Positions 49,780-57,760 of a stretch of 64,000 nt of DNA are shown here, piece by piece. A program made the translations under genes and the position numbers. Each line of letters begins with the position of its first letter. Positions within the stretch are counted from its first letter, which is position 1. The notes beneath the pieces were generated by a model that had not been told where the DNA came from, did not search any database, and saw nothing but the letters and a program-made list of their open reading frames with translations. The DNA comes from a virus. The stretch lies in the IMG/VR virus record IMGVR_UViG_3300027782_000027, positions 176,760-240,759 of that record. One strand, written 5' to 3'.

Positions 49780-51458
49780 TGGACAACCTATTCAGACTCA
49801 TCAACGAAAAACATTATGTCGGTCACTATCTCCCCTACAATTCGGTGGGGGATATTGCCGATAGTATCCTTGTAGAACCATTTGGTTTGAAAGATAAATA
49901 TCACGCAAGAGAGTCCTTTGATGGTAAGCACTATGTTTTTACTTTTGATAAATCAGTTAATAACGATAAAGAGGAGTTTGAAAAAAACTATGGTAATCCT
50001 CTTTGTGATGTGACTGTTTTTAGAAGTACTTTTGTTGTTGAGGAGAATGAGGATAAGATTTGCTTAAAAGTATTCTATTGTGGGAAACACAGAAAGGCTG
50101 GTGAAGTATTTTTTCGTAAAAGTACCAAACTAAACTACATTTCATTTAATAAGAAAACCAATATTTTTACGGTTGGTAAAAATACTGAATACCATAAAAA
50201 AAGAGGTAAGGGTAAGGGAAGTGTTCTTAGAAGAAACTCATTCCCCACATCGTTAACTACGGATGCTTATCATTCATTTATGAATGGGTTAGACGATACC
50301 AAAACATATAATTTGGAAATTACCGAAGGTATTAATGTATTTTTATCTAAAATTGGTGCTGAAAAAGTTTTAAACTACATTGGGTTACCGATGTCTTTAT
50401 TTGGATGTTTGTTGGACAAACAAGGTGTTAAGAAACCTGACAATTGGAGAGCGTATTATGATGTATATCCAAAACCAACTAAAAAAGACTATAAGAAATA
50501 CGGATTTAAGATGGTTGATGCTTACATGAAATTAAACAATGTAAGTTCAGAGAAAATTAAAAAAGTATTACATAAAATCCAAAACCCTTGTTTCAAAAGT
50601 ATTAAAATGTTGATGGATATCTTTGGTAGAGATTTTATTTTACAAAGACCTGAAGAAGAATTGTGTATTATTTTTAGTACTAAAAGTGATGAGTCAGCAT
50701 TTGAACCTGCAAGACATTACTTTGAAAATTTCGGTAAAAGGGATATGAGTAATTGTTATCAGATTTACTTATTATCTAAAACCGACCCTAATTTATATGC
50801 TAACACTTTTTACGACCACGTAAGATTTTTTGATATCATCTCAAAAAATGAACCGGTTAAATGGATGTCTAAAACTTTAAAAGAATTTAATGCTGAACAT
50901 ACTATTTGGTCGGACAAAGTTGACTTTTATACTACAGGGAGATATTCAAGACAATACTCTAATGAATTTATTGAACGAGTATCAAAACCAATCATAACAA
51001 GTGATAGAATTACATTTAATCCTGTTATTTTACAAAGTAGTGAGGATTATGTTAATGAGTCAGTACACCAGTCTAACTGTGTAAGAACTTATCAAAATAG
51101 ACCTTCATCATTAATTATATCACTTCGTAAGGAAGATGGTGAGAGAGCATCAATTGAATACAGACCTTCAATCGGTATGAATGAAAATCAACCAGTTATA
51201 TTCAAACGAGTTCAGACACTTGGAAGATTTAATGGTCAATTAGATGACACTTGGGGTAATGCAATTTTTATATTGGATAATAGATTAAAAAGTATCTCTA
51301 ATGAAGTGTGGGGTAATCCTGTTGCTGAGTTTGTTACTGGTGGTGGAAGAAAAGAGTATAACTTCATTTTTGATAAAAATGGACAACTTAACTGGGAACA
51401 TTTAACAAATTCAATTGACATCGGGGACGATTTACCTTACATTGACTTTGAATGGTAA
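49779..51458 (+). CDS. PcfJ-like protein (559 aa)
   Basis: The C-terminal third has the PcfJ signature: EDYVNESVHQSNCVRTYQNR then SSLIISLRKEDGERASIEYR, and RVQTLGRFNGQLDD. PcfJ was first described on conjugative plasmids; its function is unresolved. The N-terminal 350 residues are Lys-rich and α/β and have no assigned domain. The ATG at 49779 was chosen because it overlaps the DUF932 stop (TAATG); a TTG two codons earlier is less likely. It overlaps the next gene by 7 bases. The DUF932-PcfJ pairing suggests a plasmid-type module. Confidence 0.75.
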   Translation: MDNLFRLINEKHYVGHYLPYNSVGDIADSILVEPFGLKDKYHARESFDGKHYVFTFDKSVNNDKEEFEKNYGNPLCDVTVFRSTFVVEENEDKICLKVFYCGKHRKAGEVFFRKSTKLNYISFNKKTNIFTVGKNTEYHKKRGKGKGSVLRRNSFPTSLTTDAYHSFMNGLDDTKTYNLEITEGINVFLSKIGAEKVLNYIGLPMSLFGCLLDKQGVKKPDNWRAYYDVYPKPTKKDYKKYGFKMVDAYMKLNNVSSEKIKKVLHKIQNPCFKSIKMLMDIFGRDFILQRPEEELCIIFSTKSDESAFEPARHYFENFGKRDMSNCYQIYLLSKTDPNLYANTFYDHVRFFDIISKNEPVKWMSKTLKEFNAEHTIWSDKVDFYTTGRYSRQYSNEFIERVSKPIITSDRITFNPVILQSSEDYVNESVHQSNCVRTYQNRPSSLIISLRKEDGERASIEYRPSIGMNENQPVIFKRVQTLGRFNGQLDDTWGNAIFILDNRLKSISNEVWGNPVAEFVTGGGRKEYNFIFDKNGQLNWEHLTNSIDIGDDLPYIDFEW

Positions 51459-51793
51459 ACGAAAAAAAGATATTTCTATTTGAGGATAGATTGTTGGATA
51501 AAGAAGGACTTTTGTCAATTCTTCAGTTATCTGATGGACACAATCTTTCACCTTCTGATTTCTTAAAAAGAGATAACATAGAAAAAGTTTTTATTAACTC
51601 AATCATGTATAGTGATGGTGAGGTTTATTCCGACTTAATATGTAAACTACCCAATGGTAGTTTCATTTATTTATCTAAAGAAGACGGTGTTGAGTATAAA
51701 GTAAAATTATATTATAACGCTGACAAGTTGAGTGAGGTTAAGTTCTTTTTATCTCAACTTTTGAAACAAAAAAAGGAAAGTAAAAATATTTAA
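51452..51793 (+). CDS. Hypothetical protein (113 aa)
   Basis: Not recognised. A 113-residue α/β protein (IFLFEDRLLDKEGLLSILQL, YSDGEVYSDLICKLPNGSF) with a Lys-rich C-terminus. It overlaps the PcfJ-like gene by 7 bases and is followed 4 bases later by thioredoxin, so it is part of the 49033-52375 operon. There is no signal or membrane segment. Confidence 0.55.
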   Translation: MVNEKKIFLFEDRLLDKEGLLSILQLSDGHNLSPSDFLKRDNIEKVFINSIMYSDGEVYSDLICKLPNGSFIYLSKEDGVEYKVKLYYNADKLSEVKFFLSQLLKQKKESKNI

Positions 51794-51797
51794 AAGT

Positions 51798-52103
51798 ATG
51801 GAACAATTAACAAGTAGTCAGATACAAGAAAAGATTAACAACGGGGAAGATTTTATATTAAAGATGCATGCCACATGGTGTGGTCCCTGTAAACAATTAA
51901 CTGAAGAACTAAAGAAAATTACAACTGATGTGTCAATCTATGAGTTTGACGTTGAGAGTGATATTAATTTCTCAAAGAGTTTGGGGGTTAGAAATGTACC
52001 TGTATTAAAATTTTATAAAGAAGGTGTTGATACTCATACAATGGTTGGTTTAAAACCTGCTCAGACTGTATCATCACTAATCCTTGAACACATTAATAAC
52101 TAA
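51798..52103 (+). CDS. Thioredoxin
   Basis: A 101-residue thioredoxin fold with the active site HATWCGPCKQL (CxxC with Gly-Pro) near residue 30, the cis-Pro region RNVPVLKFYKEG, and normal length. Phage thioredoxins reduce ribonucleotide reductase or serve as polymerase factors. It is directly followed by the glutaredoxin gene with a one-base overlap, so both disulphide reductants are co-expressed. The electron donor for a reductase encoded elsewhere is the likely role (inference). Confidence 0.9.
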   Translation: MEQLTSSQIQEKINNGEDFILKMHATWCGPCKQLTEELKKITTDVSIYEFDVESDINFSKSLGVRNVPVLKFYKEGVDTHTMVGLKPAQTVSSLILEHINN

Positions 52104-52375
52104 TGAGTAAGTTATTGGTAGCGTATACGATGAAAGGGTGCCATTGGTGTACAGAGTTTAAAAAACAACTTAAAGAAAACAAGATTAAGTTTAAGGAACG
52201 AGACATTGAAAAATACGAAGAGGAGTATAACCTTTTTGTAGAAGTGACTGGTAACGATTTTGTTCCGGCATTTATGATTGTTGATACTATAACAGAAGAT
52301 GCTAAGTTGTTCGCACCCGACAGAGATTTTCAGGATATCAACGAAGCTGTTGGAATTATCAAAAATATTTTGTAG
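52103..52375 (+). CDS. Glutaredoxin-like protein
   Basis: A 90-residue glutaredoxin fold with active site KGCHWCTEF at residues 12-20, and FVPAFMIVD as the cis-Pro strand. It pairs with thioredoxin upstream. The last codons (INEAVGIIKNIL and stop) are repeated 1,412 bases downstream at the end of the methyltransferase gene, as part of a 41-bp direct repeat that flanks a restriction-modification cassette. The native 3' end is therefore also the insertion point of that cassette. Confidence 0.85.
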   Translation: MSKLLVAYTMKGCHWCTEFKKQLKENKIKFKERDIEKYEEEYNLFVEVTGNDFVPAFMIVDTITEDAKLFAPDRDFQDINEAVGIIKNIL

Positions 52376-52377
52376 TT
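52337..52377 (+). repeat. Direct repeat, left copy, at end of glutaredoxin gene
   Basis: A 41-base sequence covering the last codons and stop of the glutaredoxin gene. It matches 53749-53789 in 40 of 41 bases (difference at the seventh base, G/A). It includes the TTTG that serves as -33 element for the nuclease gene. Confidence 0.92.
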
Positions 52378-52399
52378 GTGTAATTTTTTCTTATCTTTG
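52369..52399 (+). promoter_or_regulatory. Bacteroidetes-type promoter of the restriction-modification cassette
   Basis: TTTG (52369-52372), 19-base spacer and TATCTTTG (52392-52399) are an exact consensus match. The -33 element lies in the direct repeat. The ATG at 52404 follows after 4 bases, which fixes the nuclease start. Confidence 0.82.
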
Positions 52400-52403
52400 T
52401 GGT

Positions 52404-53030
52404 ATGGGAAAAATTAACACAATTAAAAAGAAAGATATCATACCATTTCATAATGAATTAAACACAGTTGTTGAAGAATATTGTGATAGAGCTTGGGAGT
52501 CTAATGAAGGTGGGAAGAGAAGAAAAATTATGGGAGACCTTGGAGAAGAGATATCTCAAAGAATATTTGAATATTGTATTAATATTTTAAATATTAAAAA
52601 CACGAGAGTTTATAAAGGGTGTGAGAAAAAAATTATGTGTAAAATAGATAATAACGCATATTTTCAGGCTCAAGTTGATAAGCACATTGAAATTAAAAAT
52701 AATTTAAGAATTATTTGCGAAGCTAAAACTTATTTGGATAAAACTTATGTCGAAAGAGCTAGTAGTGATTTTAGTATAATTAGAAAATATAATACGATAG
52801 GTGATAAGAAAATTTTTAGTTATATTATTTCCTTACAAGACTGTGTTAAAAAAGAAACATTATCTTTTTTTATGAGAGATGGTCATATTGATAATGTATT
52901 TATTCTTATGGATTTAAAACGAAATGGAACTAAACCAATATGGAATCCTAATTTTAGAAAAACAATTAATCTTGATAAACTTTATAATTGTATTTATATT
53001 ATAACAAATAACTTATTAGATGGAATCTAA
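52404..53030 (+). CDS. Putative type II restriction endonuclease, PD-(D/E)XK (208 aa)
   Basis: No named family, but the PD-(D/E)XK core is visible: GDLGEEISQRIFE (Glu near 48-49 in a helix), D92 in AQVDKHIE, and E106-A-K108 in IICEAKTYLDK. Charged DNA-binding segments follow (YVERASSDFSIIRKY). It overlaps by 11 bases a DNA methyltransferase gene, the usual restriction-modification arrangement. An upstream in-frame start at 52299 lies inside glutaredoxin and the promoter and is rejected in favour of ATG 52404. The target site is not readable. A phage with restriction could exclude rivals or cut host DNA (inference). Confidence 0.65.
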   Translation: MGKINTIKKKDIIPFHNELNTVVEEYCDRAWESNEGGKRRKIMGDLGEEISQRIFEYCINILNIKNTRVYKGCEKKIMCKIDNNAYFQAQVDKHIEIKNNLRIICEAKTYLDKTYVERASSDFSIIRKYNTIGDKKIFSYIISLQDCVKKETLSFFMRDGHIDNVFILMDLKRNGTKPIWNPNFRKTINLDKLYNCIYIITNNLLDGI

Positions 53031-53787
53031 ATTAATATTAGGAGAATGTATTGAGGAAATGAAAAAATTAGAAAAAGAATCTATTGATATGATTCTTTGT
53101 GATTTACCATATGGTACAACACAGTGTAGTTGGGATAGTGTAATTCCGTTTAAAGATTTGTGGGAACAATATGAAAGAATTATAAAACCAAATGGTGCAA
53201 TTGTTTTAACTGCTGCTCAACCTTTTACCTCTAATTTGGTTATGTCTAACACCAAATTATTTAGATATTCTTTAGTTTGGGAAAAATCTAAATCCACAGG
53301 GTATTTGAATAGTAAGAAAATGCCAATGAGAGCCCATGAGGATGTGTTAGTTTTTTATAAAAAATTACCAACTTATAACCCTCAAAAGGTACAAGGGACC
53401 CCTTATGATAAAGGTATTGCTCATAGACCAACAGAAGTTTATCGAGAACAAAAAGGTGAGATACATGTTAAAAATGAAAACGGATTAAGATATCCTAGGT
53501 CGGTACAATACTTTAAAACCGCAGAATCTGAAGGTAAAGTATATCACCCAACACAAAAACCAATTTCAATGTTCGAATGGTTGATTAAAACATATTCAAA
53601 TGAGGGTGATGTGATATTAGATAATTGTTTAGGCGCTGGTACAACGGCAATTGCTGCAATAAGAACTAATCGAAAATATATTGGTATTGAGATTAGTGAA
53701 GAATATTACAATATATCACTTGAAAGATTAAATAATGAAACAAAAGACATCAACAAAGCTGTTGGAATTATCAAAAATATTTTGTAG
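53020..53787 (+). CDS. DNA methyltransferase (β class, N6A/N4C), restriction partner
   Basis: Motif IV (CDLPYGTTQCSWD, with Leu in the second position of the D/N/S-P-P-Y type) comes before motif I (LDNCLGAGTTAIAAIR), the order of the β class. HPTQKPISMFEWLI is the usual segment before motif I, followed by GIEISEEYYNISLERL. The product has 255 residues, a full enzyme without a separate TRD gene. The last 14 residues come from the direct repeat that copies the end of glutaredoxin. It shares 11 bases with the nuclease gene and presumably methylates the nuclease's own site. Confidence 0.85.
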   Translation: MESKLILGECIEEMKKLEKESIDMILCDLPYGTTQCSWDSVIPFKDLWEQYERIIKPNGAIVLTAAQPFTSNLVMSNTKLFRYSLVWEKSKSTGYLNSKKMPMRAHEDVLVFYKKLPTYNPQKVQGTPYDKGIAHRPTEVYREQKGEIHVKNENGLRYPRSVQYFKTAESEGKVYHPTQKPISMFEWLIKTYSNEGDVILDNCLGAGTTAIAAIRTNRKYIGIEISEEYYNISLERLNNETKDINKAVGIIKNIL

Positions 53788-53789
53788 TT
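53749..53789 (+). repeat. Direct repeat, right copy, at end of methyltransferase gene
   Basis: Copy of 52337-52377 with one substitution. In frame it encodes INKAVGIIKNIL and the stop of the methyltransferase. Its last bases overlap the promoter of the 53797 gene. Confidence 0.92.
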
Positions 53790-53792
53790 TTG
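53762..53792 (+). promoter_or_regulatory. Bacteroidetes-type promoter inside the right repeat
   Basis: TTG (53762-53764), 20-base spacer and TAGTTTTG (53785-53792) match consensus; the ATG at 53797 follows after 4 bases. Most of the promoter is repeat sequence; the left copy reads TAGTTGTG there and lacks the last element. Confidence 0.65.
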
Positions 53793-53796
53793 TTCC

Positions 53797-54324
53797 ATGA
53801 AGGAACTAACATTTAAAAAGAAAGGGGTAGTTCATACCCCTTTGACATTTTGGCAAGTTGACCCAACATCGAAGATTGCTATCTACCAAGGTGGAAGAGG
53901 GGCTCGTCCTGATTTGGATTTTATTGTAAAACATAAGGAAGAAGGTAAGAGATTACGTACACCGTCACATACACATTGGATTGTTGATTTGATTGCCAAG
54001 AAACAATGTGCTCCGAATGTTATTAAAGGGTTTATTGATGACCTGATAAAAATCTATGATGAAACTGAACCATTTAATTGTGAGACATCAAGAGATACCT
54101 ACCAATTACAGTATGTTAATAAACTCACATCAAAGTATCTTGCGTTACAAGGATGTGGTTATTATTCCGTTGAAGTTTTAATTTCTTTTGTTGAGTTGTT
54201 CTCCAAGTGTGAAAAACAAACACCAGGAGCGTTCATGTTTAGAAACCTATTGGTGATGGTTAAGGGGTATATTGACGGTGATAGAGACTTCTATCAAATC
54301 GTAGGTTACTCTAAACGTGTTTAA
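53797..54324 (+). CDS. Hypothetical phage protein (175 aa)
   Basis: Not recognised. A 175-residue soluble protein: a β/loop N-terminus (VDPTSKIAIYQGGRGARPDL), a helix pair (SHTHWIVDLIAKKQCAPNVI, GFIDDLIKIYDETEP) and a helical end. Several conserved-looking His, Cys and aromatic residues are present without a known motif. It begins 4 bases after its promoter. Before the restriction cassette arrived it would have followed glutaredoxin directly. It is convergent with 54321-54953. Confidence 0.55.
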   Translation: MKELTFKKKGVVHTPLTFWQVDPTSKIAIYQGGRGARPDLDFIVKHKEEGKRLRTPSHTHWIVDLIAKKQCAPNVIKGFIDDLIKIYDETEPFNCETSRDTYQLQYVNKLTSKYLALQGCGYYSVEVLISFVELFSKCEKQTPGAFMFRNLLVMVKGYIDGDRDFYQIVGYSKRV

Positions 54325-54953
54325 ATAACGTTCAGGAACAATTTAGACGGTAGTTGATAGTCATCTGATACCTTACCTTCAAAGTTGTCGTTTAATATTG
54401 ACAGAAGAAGTTCTGAACTATAGTAACTATCTGATTTTACTTTGGTGAACTTCAGGTTACCTTCATTACTTTCAAATTCCAATCTAAGGTTTCTGAACTT
54501 AAAGTATGGTTGTGATTTCTCCGAGATTTTATAAAGGTAAGAATAAAGATTACCTAAATAGTTTTTAGAATATCCGTGAGGGAATGTTGATTGTATTGTT
54601 ATTGATGATAGTTTGTTTGCTGTGAAAGTTTCAGGATATTCAAAGATGAATTTGGTGTCTTCAAAGTTTGTGTCTTTGGTATCGTAATCTATGATGTCTA
54701 ACGTTTTAAGGTTAAGTCCTGTTAGGTCTGAATAGTTGTCTTTGTGTTCTTCTATGAACTTATCTGTAAGGTTGTTAAGAACAAAAACATTTGGGTTCTT
54801 TGTATAACCTTTGATGATGAATAGACTATTACAATCAACGACGGATAGTTTAGTTTTGTAGGTGTTATTTTCACTTACTTCTTGACACAAAAAATCTGCA
54901 AACTTATTAACAAATTCTTGATTTAAAATACAACTCTCTTTTTCCATGTTCAA
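54321..54953 (-). CDS. Hypothetical protein (210 aa)
   Basis: Not recognised. A 210-residue soluble α/β protein with a helical start (CILNQEFVNKFADFLCQEVS) and mixed strands afterwards (TKFIFEYPETFTANKLSSIT). An alternative ATG two codons in is possible. It overlaps by 4 bases at its 3' end with the + strand 53797 gene, and lies 50 bases from the end of the 55004 gene on the same strand, so the two may be co-transcribed. Confidence 0.55.
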   Translation of the reverse strand: MNMEKESCILNQEFVNKFADFLCQEVSENNTYKTKLSVVDCNSLFIIKGYTKNPNVFVLNNLTDKFIEEHKDNYSDLTGLNLKTLDIIDYDTKDTNFEDTKFIFEYPETFTANKLSSITIQSTFPHGYSKNYLGNLYSYLYKISEKSQPYFKFRNLRLEFESNEGNLKFTKVKSDSYYSSELLLSILNDNFEGKVSDDYQLPSKLFLNVI

Positions 54954-55003
54954 TTTTAGAACTAAAATTTTAAAGGTTAAAGTGTAAACTATTTTTTATC
55001 TTA

Positions 55004-56116
55004 TTAGAAATAACTATTAAACTCAATATTGAGACATTTTGTAACGTCGCTGAAATCGGGGTAGTCAGGGGTTCTTCCAGAACTCAACCAACTTAAGTCA
55101 CCACTTTCAAATAAACTTTTAAGTAGGTTGATATAACCTCCGTAATAATTTAAATTTTCATATGGGTTATTTACGTTACTTTCAAACCAAAGTTTAATAT
55201 TATAATGTGCAGTTTTTGTAACTTCATATCTTACGCCATATCTTTCTGTTGATGTACTTTTATTGTAATCGTATTTTTTGTATTTATAATCTTCAGCTTT
55301 TTTATTATCAATAACCTCACCGACTAATTGTCCTATAAGTGAGTCATACAATTCGTTAACGTAAACCGACCCATAACAATTTGAGTATAATGAATATAAT
55401 TCACTTCTTATATCTAATCCTAAGTTCATTATAAAGTATTCAACGCAATCATTATCTTGTAAAAGTTTAGTGATTATCTCTTCATTTAATTTTAAATTCG
55501 ACTCATCACCTTGTTCTTTTGCTAAATCTTCTATTAATCCAGGAGTTTCATAACTGATAGATAAATTACCAATTTTAAGTAAATCTTCTTTGATGTATCC
55601 TCTAATTTCTTCTTGGTATTTTGGCTCTAGTTCTTCATAAATATCTTTGAACTCATCACCTGTTACGTCATCATAAAGATAACCATCATAATCCCCATTT
55701 AATATTTCGGCGATTCTGTCTTCACTAATATCGTTTCTACCACTACTAAAGAATTGTGCCAGTTCACCGGAATCTTGTAAATCAACATAATATTTCCCAT
55801 CAATCTCAGTTATATCTGAAAATTCCATTTCCATCATCTTATAGATGTAATTTGGGTCTTTTTGTATAAATTGATAAATTATTTTATTTTGATAATCAGA
55901 CCAATCATTATTAAAAGGGTCAATGTAATGTGATAAATTATATTTAATTATTAACTCAAAAAATTTATCAAAACTACCTATGGTGTTTTCAATATCCTCC
56001 TCAGTAACATCTCCGTTTTGGAATAGAGTAATAAGTTTTACTAACTTATTTTGGAAACCTGTTAATACGGGTTTTTCCTCTTCTTCGTTTAATTTTTTGA
56101 AAATTTTAAATTCCAT
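55004..56116 (-). CDS. Acidic protein with capsid-targeting-like N-terminus (370 aa)
   Basis: Not assigned to a family. It starts MEFKIFKKLNEEEEK, with L-N-Glu11 as a possible prohead-protease cleavage site. The rest is very acidic and helical (EYIMNL-type and ELEPKYQEEIRGYIKEDLLK segments), with a Tyr-rich, more ordered C-terminal third (YKKYDYNKSTSTERYGVRYE). Composition resembles the 29388 and 56461 proteins. A candidate late-type motif is 3 bases before the ATG. Internal head protein is an inference. Confidence 0.55.
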   Translation of the reverse strand: MEFKIFKKLNEEEEKPVLTGFQNKLVKLITLFQNGDVTEEDIENTIGSFDKFFELIIKYNLSHYIDPFNNDWSDYQNKIIYQFIQKDPNYIYKMMEMEFSDITEIDGKYYVDLQDSGELAQFFSSGRNDISEDRIAEILNGDYDGYLYDDVTGDEFKDIYEELEPKYQEEIRGYIKEDLLKIGNLSISYETPGLIEDLAKEQGDESNLKLNEEIITKLLQDNDCVEYFIMNLGLDIRSELYSLYSNCYGSVYVNELYDSLIGQLVGEVIDNKKAEDYKYKKYDYNKSTSTERYGVRYEVTKTAHYNIKLWFESNVNNPYENLNYYGGYINLLKSLFESGDLSWLSSGRTPDYPDFSDVTKCLNIEFNSYF

Positions 56117-56119
56117 AAT

Positions 56120-56128
56120 TATAAATAT
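56120..56128 (-). promoter_or_regulatory. Candidate late-type motif ATATTTATA (minus strand)
   Basis: On the minus strand ATATTTATA lies 3 bases before the ATG at 56116, directly after the T run of the minus-strand terminator at 56131-56155. Confidence 0.3.
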
Positions 56129-56130
56129 AA

Positions 56131-56155
56131 AAAAAGAGGAAAAATTCCCCTTTTA
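56131..56155 (-). terminator. Minus-strand intrinsic terminator
   Basis: AAAAGGGGAA and TTCCTCTTTT pair with one mismatch around a short T/A loop, and a T run follows on the minus strand. It ends the transcript of the small Cys peptides (56370-56179) just before the 56116 gene. Confidence 0.7.
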
Positions 56156-56178
56156 GTTTTCTTATGTTGCGGGAAAGA

Positions 56179-56220
56179 TTATTTTCCACATCCGCAACCA
56201 CCACCGTTGTTGTTCTTCAT
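56179..56220 (-). CDS. Possible 13-residue Gly/Cys peptide
   Basis: A 13-codon minus-strand frame encodes MKNNNGGGCGCGK. It lies between the 41-residue Cys protein and a terminator on the same strand, and shares the GCGC pattern with it, which is why it is listed despite its size. Such a short frame can arise by chance. Confidence 0.3.
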   Translation of the reverse strand: MKNNNGGGCGCGK

Positions 56221-56244
56221 CGTTTTTAATTTATTAGAGGTTTA

Positions 56245-56370
56245 TTACTTTTTCTTGTTTTTGTTGTAGTACTTATCAATAGTACTCTGAACTGCGTTTT
56301 TAATACTCTCAGTTCTTAACTTTTTCACCTGTTCAGGTGAAGCATTTTGTTTTTTACATCCACATCCCAT
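56245..56370 (-). CDS. Small Cys-rich basic protein (41 aa)
   Basis: A 41-residue minus-strand frame starting MGCGCKKQNASPEQVKKLRT, with a CxC pair at the N-terminus and a Lys/Asn-rich helical rest (DKYYNKNKKK). Proteins beginning MxCGCKK appear repeatedly in phages and bacteria of this type, function unknown; metal binding by CxC is plausible. A late-type motif is 16 bases upstream and a terminator follows, so this is a complete small transcription unit. Confidence 0.55.
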   Translation of the reverse strand: MGCGCKKQNASPEQVKKLRTESIKNAVQSTIDKYYNKNKKK

Positions 56371-56386
56371 ATTGTTGGTATTTTAT

Positions 56387-56395
56387 TATAAATAT
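56387..56395 (-). promoter_or_regulatory. Candidate late-type motif ATATTTATA (minus strand)
   Basis: On the minus strand ATATTTATA lies 16 bases before the ATG at 56370. The rest of 56371-56460 is very AT-rich and holds a second, divergent motif at 56437-56445. Confidence 0.25.
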
Positions 56396-56436
56396 TTACC
56401 ACATGTGATTTAATAGTAAATAATATAGTTATTTTA

Positions 56437-56445
56437 ATATTTATT
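56437..56445 (+). promoter_or_regulatory. Candidate late-type motif ATATTTATT
   Basis: ATATTTATT lies 15 bases before the ATG at 56461. One-base variant of the ATATTTATA class. Confidence 0.22.
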
Positions 56446-56460
56446 AATATAATTTTTATC

Positions 56461-57759
56461 ATGAGAGTTAATATAGATATATCACAAATACAAAAGGTTG
56501 TTCAGATGTTGGTTGAGGAAGAAGGACAAGAGAGTGTTGTTATAACACCTGAGCAATATATTGACTTATTAAAGTTTACTGACTATAACGGTAAATTGGT
56601 TCAAAATATGAAACAATTCAGAGGTAAAAGGATTGTTATTGATGGTAATTTAAGTCTGAGAGGAACGGATGCCAACAATATCACAAATATCACAGTTAAT
56701 GGTGGTTTAGATTTAACATATACCAAAATTAATTCTATTGAGGGGATTGAAGCCAAATCTATTTCAACATATGGTACACCATATGAACAAATTCAAATCA
56801 AAAAACAAAGACAGATTGAATTTGAAAAACAAAACGTTTTACGACAAGAGGATGAGTGGAATTTAGAAACTGCAACTAGTGAGATTGCGATTTTGGCAAA
56901 TGTTTTATTTGAATTTTTGACTTCATCTTCTGGTGATTATGAGGCTAAAGAACCTAATCATGATGCAAGGTTACAGGAACTTTATACTGCAAAAGAAAGA
57001 ATGGAGGAAATTGAGAAAGAAACAGAAGATAATGAAAATCTGATGGATTTAGAAGCGGTTGAAGAAGAAATTGAAGAACTTGAAAAAAGAATTGACTTAT
57101 ATAATTTGGTTTATGATTACAAATATTATAGTATGAGAACTTTTTATTTGTTAACTGACGAATTAGAAGAATCAAAAGAAAGATGGGCGGTTGGTGATAA
57201 TTATAGAACCCACATGTCGGCATATGAAAGAATTGATGAATTGATTGATGATATCGGAATAAAAGGTTTTAATTCAAGTTTTGTTGAAGATTATATTGAT
57301 ATTGAAGAACTTAAGGAAACTTTTAGAGACGATGAAGAAAATAATGTTAGAGAAAACCTTGAAGACTTTTTTGACGAGGAAGATTTTGAATATTCAGACC
57401 CAGCAGTTCAAGAAAGAATTGATGAAATTGAATTGTTTTTGGAAGATTCTGAAATAGACCAAGAAAAAGAAGATGAATTAAATGAAGAACTTGATGAGTT
57501 AAGAGATAGTGATAAAACTGTCCCTGAAAATTTAATTGAGGAAAAGGTTGAAGATTTAATTAATGATTTGGTTGATGACCCTGCGAACGTAATTGAAGAA
57601 TATGGTTTGAATATTGAAAACTTTATAGATATAAAAGGTTTTAAAGAAGGGTTAGTTGAAACTGACGGTATTGGTCACACACTGAACTCTTACGATGGTG
57701 ATTACGATACTATTGAATTTAATGATGAAACATATTACATTTTACAAATAGAAGGGTAA
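56461..57759 (+). CDS. Very acidic protein with capsid-targeting-like N-terminus (432 aa)
   Basis: Not recognised. It starts MRVNIDISQIQKVVQMLVE, with L-V-Glu19 as a possible protease site. Residues 40-105 form a strand-rich region (KRIVIDGNLSLRGTDANNIT) that looks like a few turns of a β-solenoid. The rest is highly acidic helix (MEEIEKETEDNENLMDLEAV; EEDELNEELDELRD-type). Acidic, helical head-internal proteins occur in T4-like phages. The gene ends one base before the next. Confidence 0.55.
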   Translation: MRVNIDISQIQKVVQMLVEEEGQESVVITPEQYIDLLKFTDYNGKLVQNMKQFRGKRIVIDGNLSLRGTDANNITNITVNGGLDLTYTKINSIEGIEAKSISTYGTPYEQIQIKKQRQIEFEKQNVLRQEDEWNLETATSEIAILANVLFEFLTSSSGDYEAKEPNHDARLQELYTAKERMEEIEKETEDNENLMDLEAVEEEIEELEKRIDLYNLVYDYKYYSMRTFYLLTDELEESKERWAVGDNYRTHMSAYERIDELIDDIGIKGFNSSFVEDYIDIEELKETFRDDEENNVRENLEDFFDEEDFEYSDPAVQERIDEIELFLEDSEIDQEKEDELNEELDELRDSDKTVPENLIEEKVEDLINDLVDDPANVIEEYGLNIENFIDIKGFKEGLVETDGIGHTLNSYDGDYDTIEFNDETYYILQIEG

Positions 57760-57760
57760 A

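Larger units (their letters stand above)
52337..53789 (+). mobile_element. Restriction-modification cassette between direct repeats
   Basis: A nuclease-like gene (52404-53030) and a DNA methyltransferase gene (53020-53787) lie between two copies of a 41-bp repeat, 1,412 bases apart. The left copy is the natural end of glutaredoxin; the right copy is fused in frame to the methyltransferase as its last residues. There is no transposase or integrase, so the layout points to insertion by homologous or illegitimate recombination with duplication of the target end. Removing one repeat unit restores a continuous glutaredoxin-to-53797 gene order. Confidence 0.6.

Noticed and set aside
52299-52403. 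Upstream start for the nuclease gene
   Set aside because: It lies inside glutaredoxin and covers the exact-consensus promoter at 52369-52399, so transcription begins too late to use it.
52337-53789. Insertion sequence or transposon
   Set aside because: No transposase, integrase or terminal inverted repeats; the flanking repeats are direct and derive from the glutaredoxin gene.
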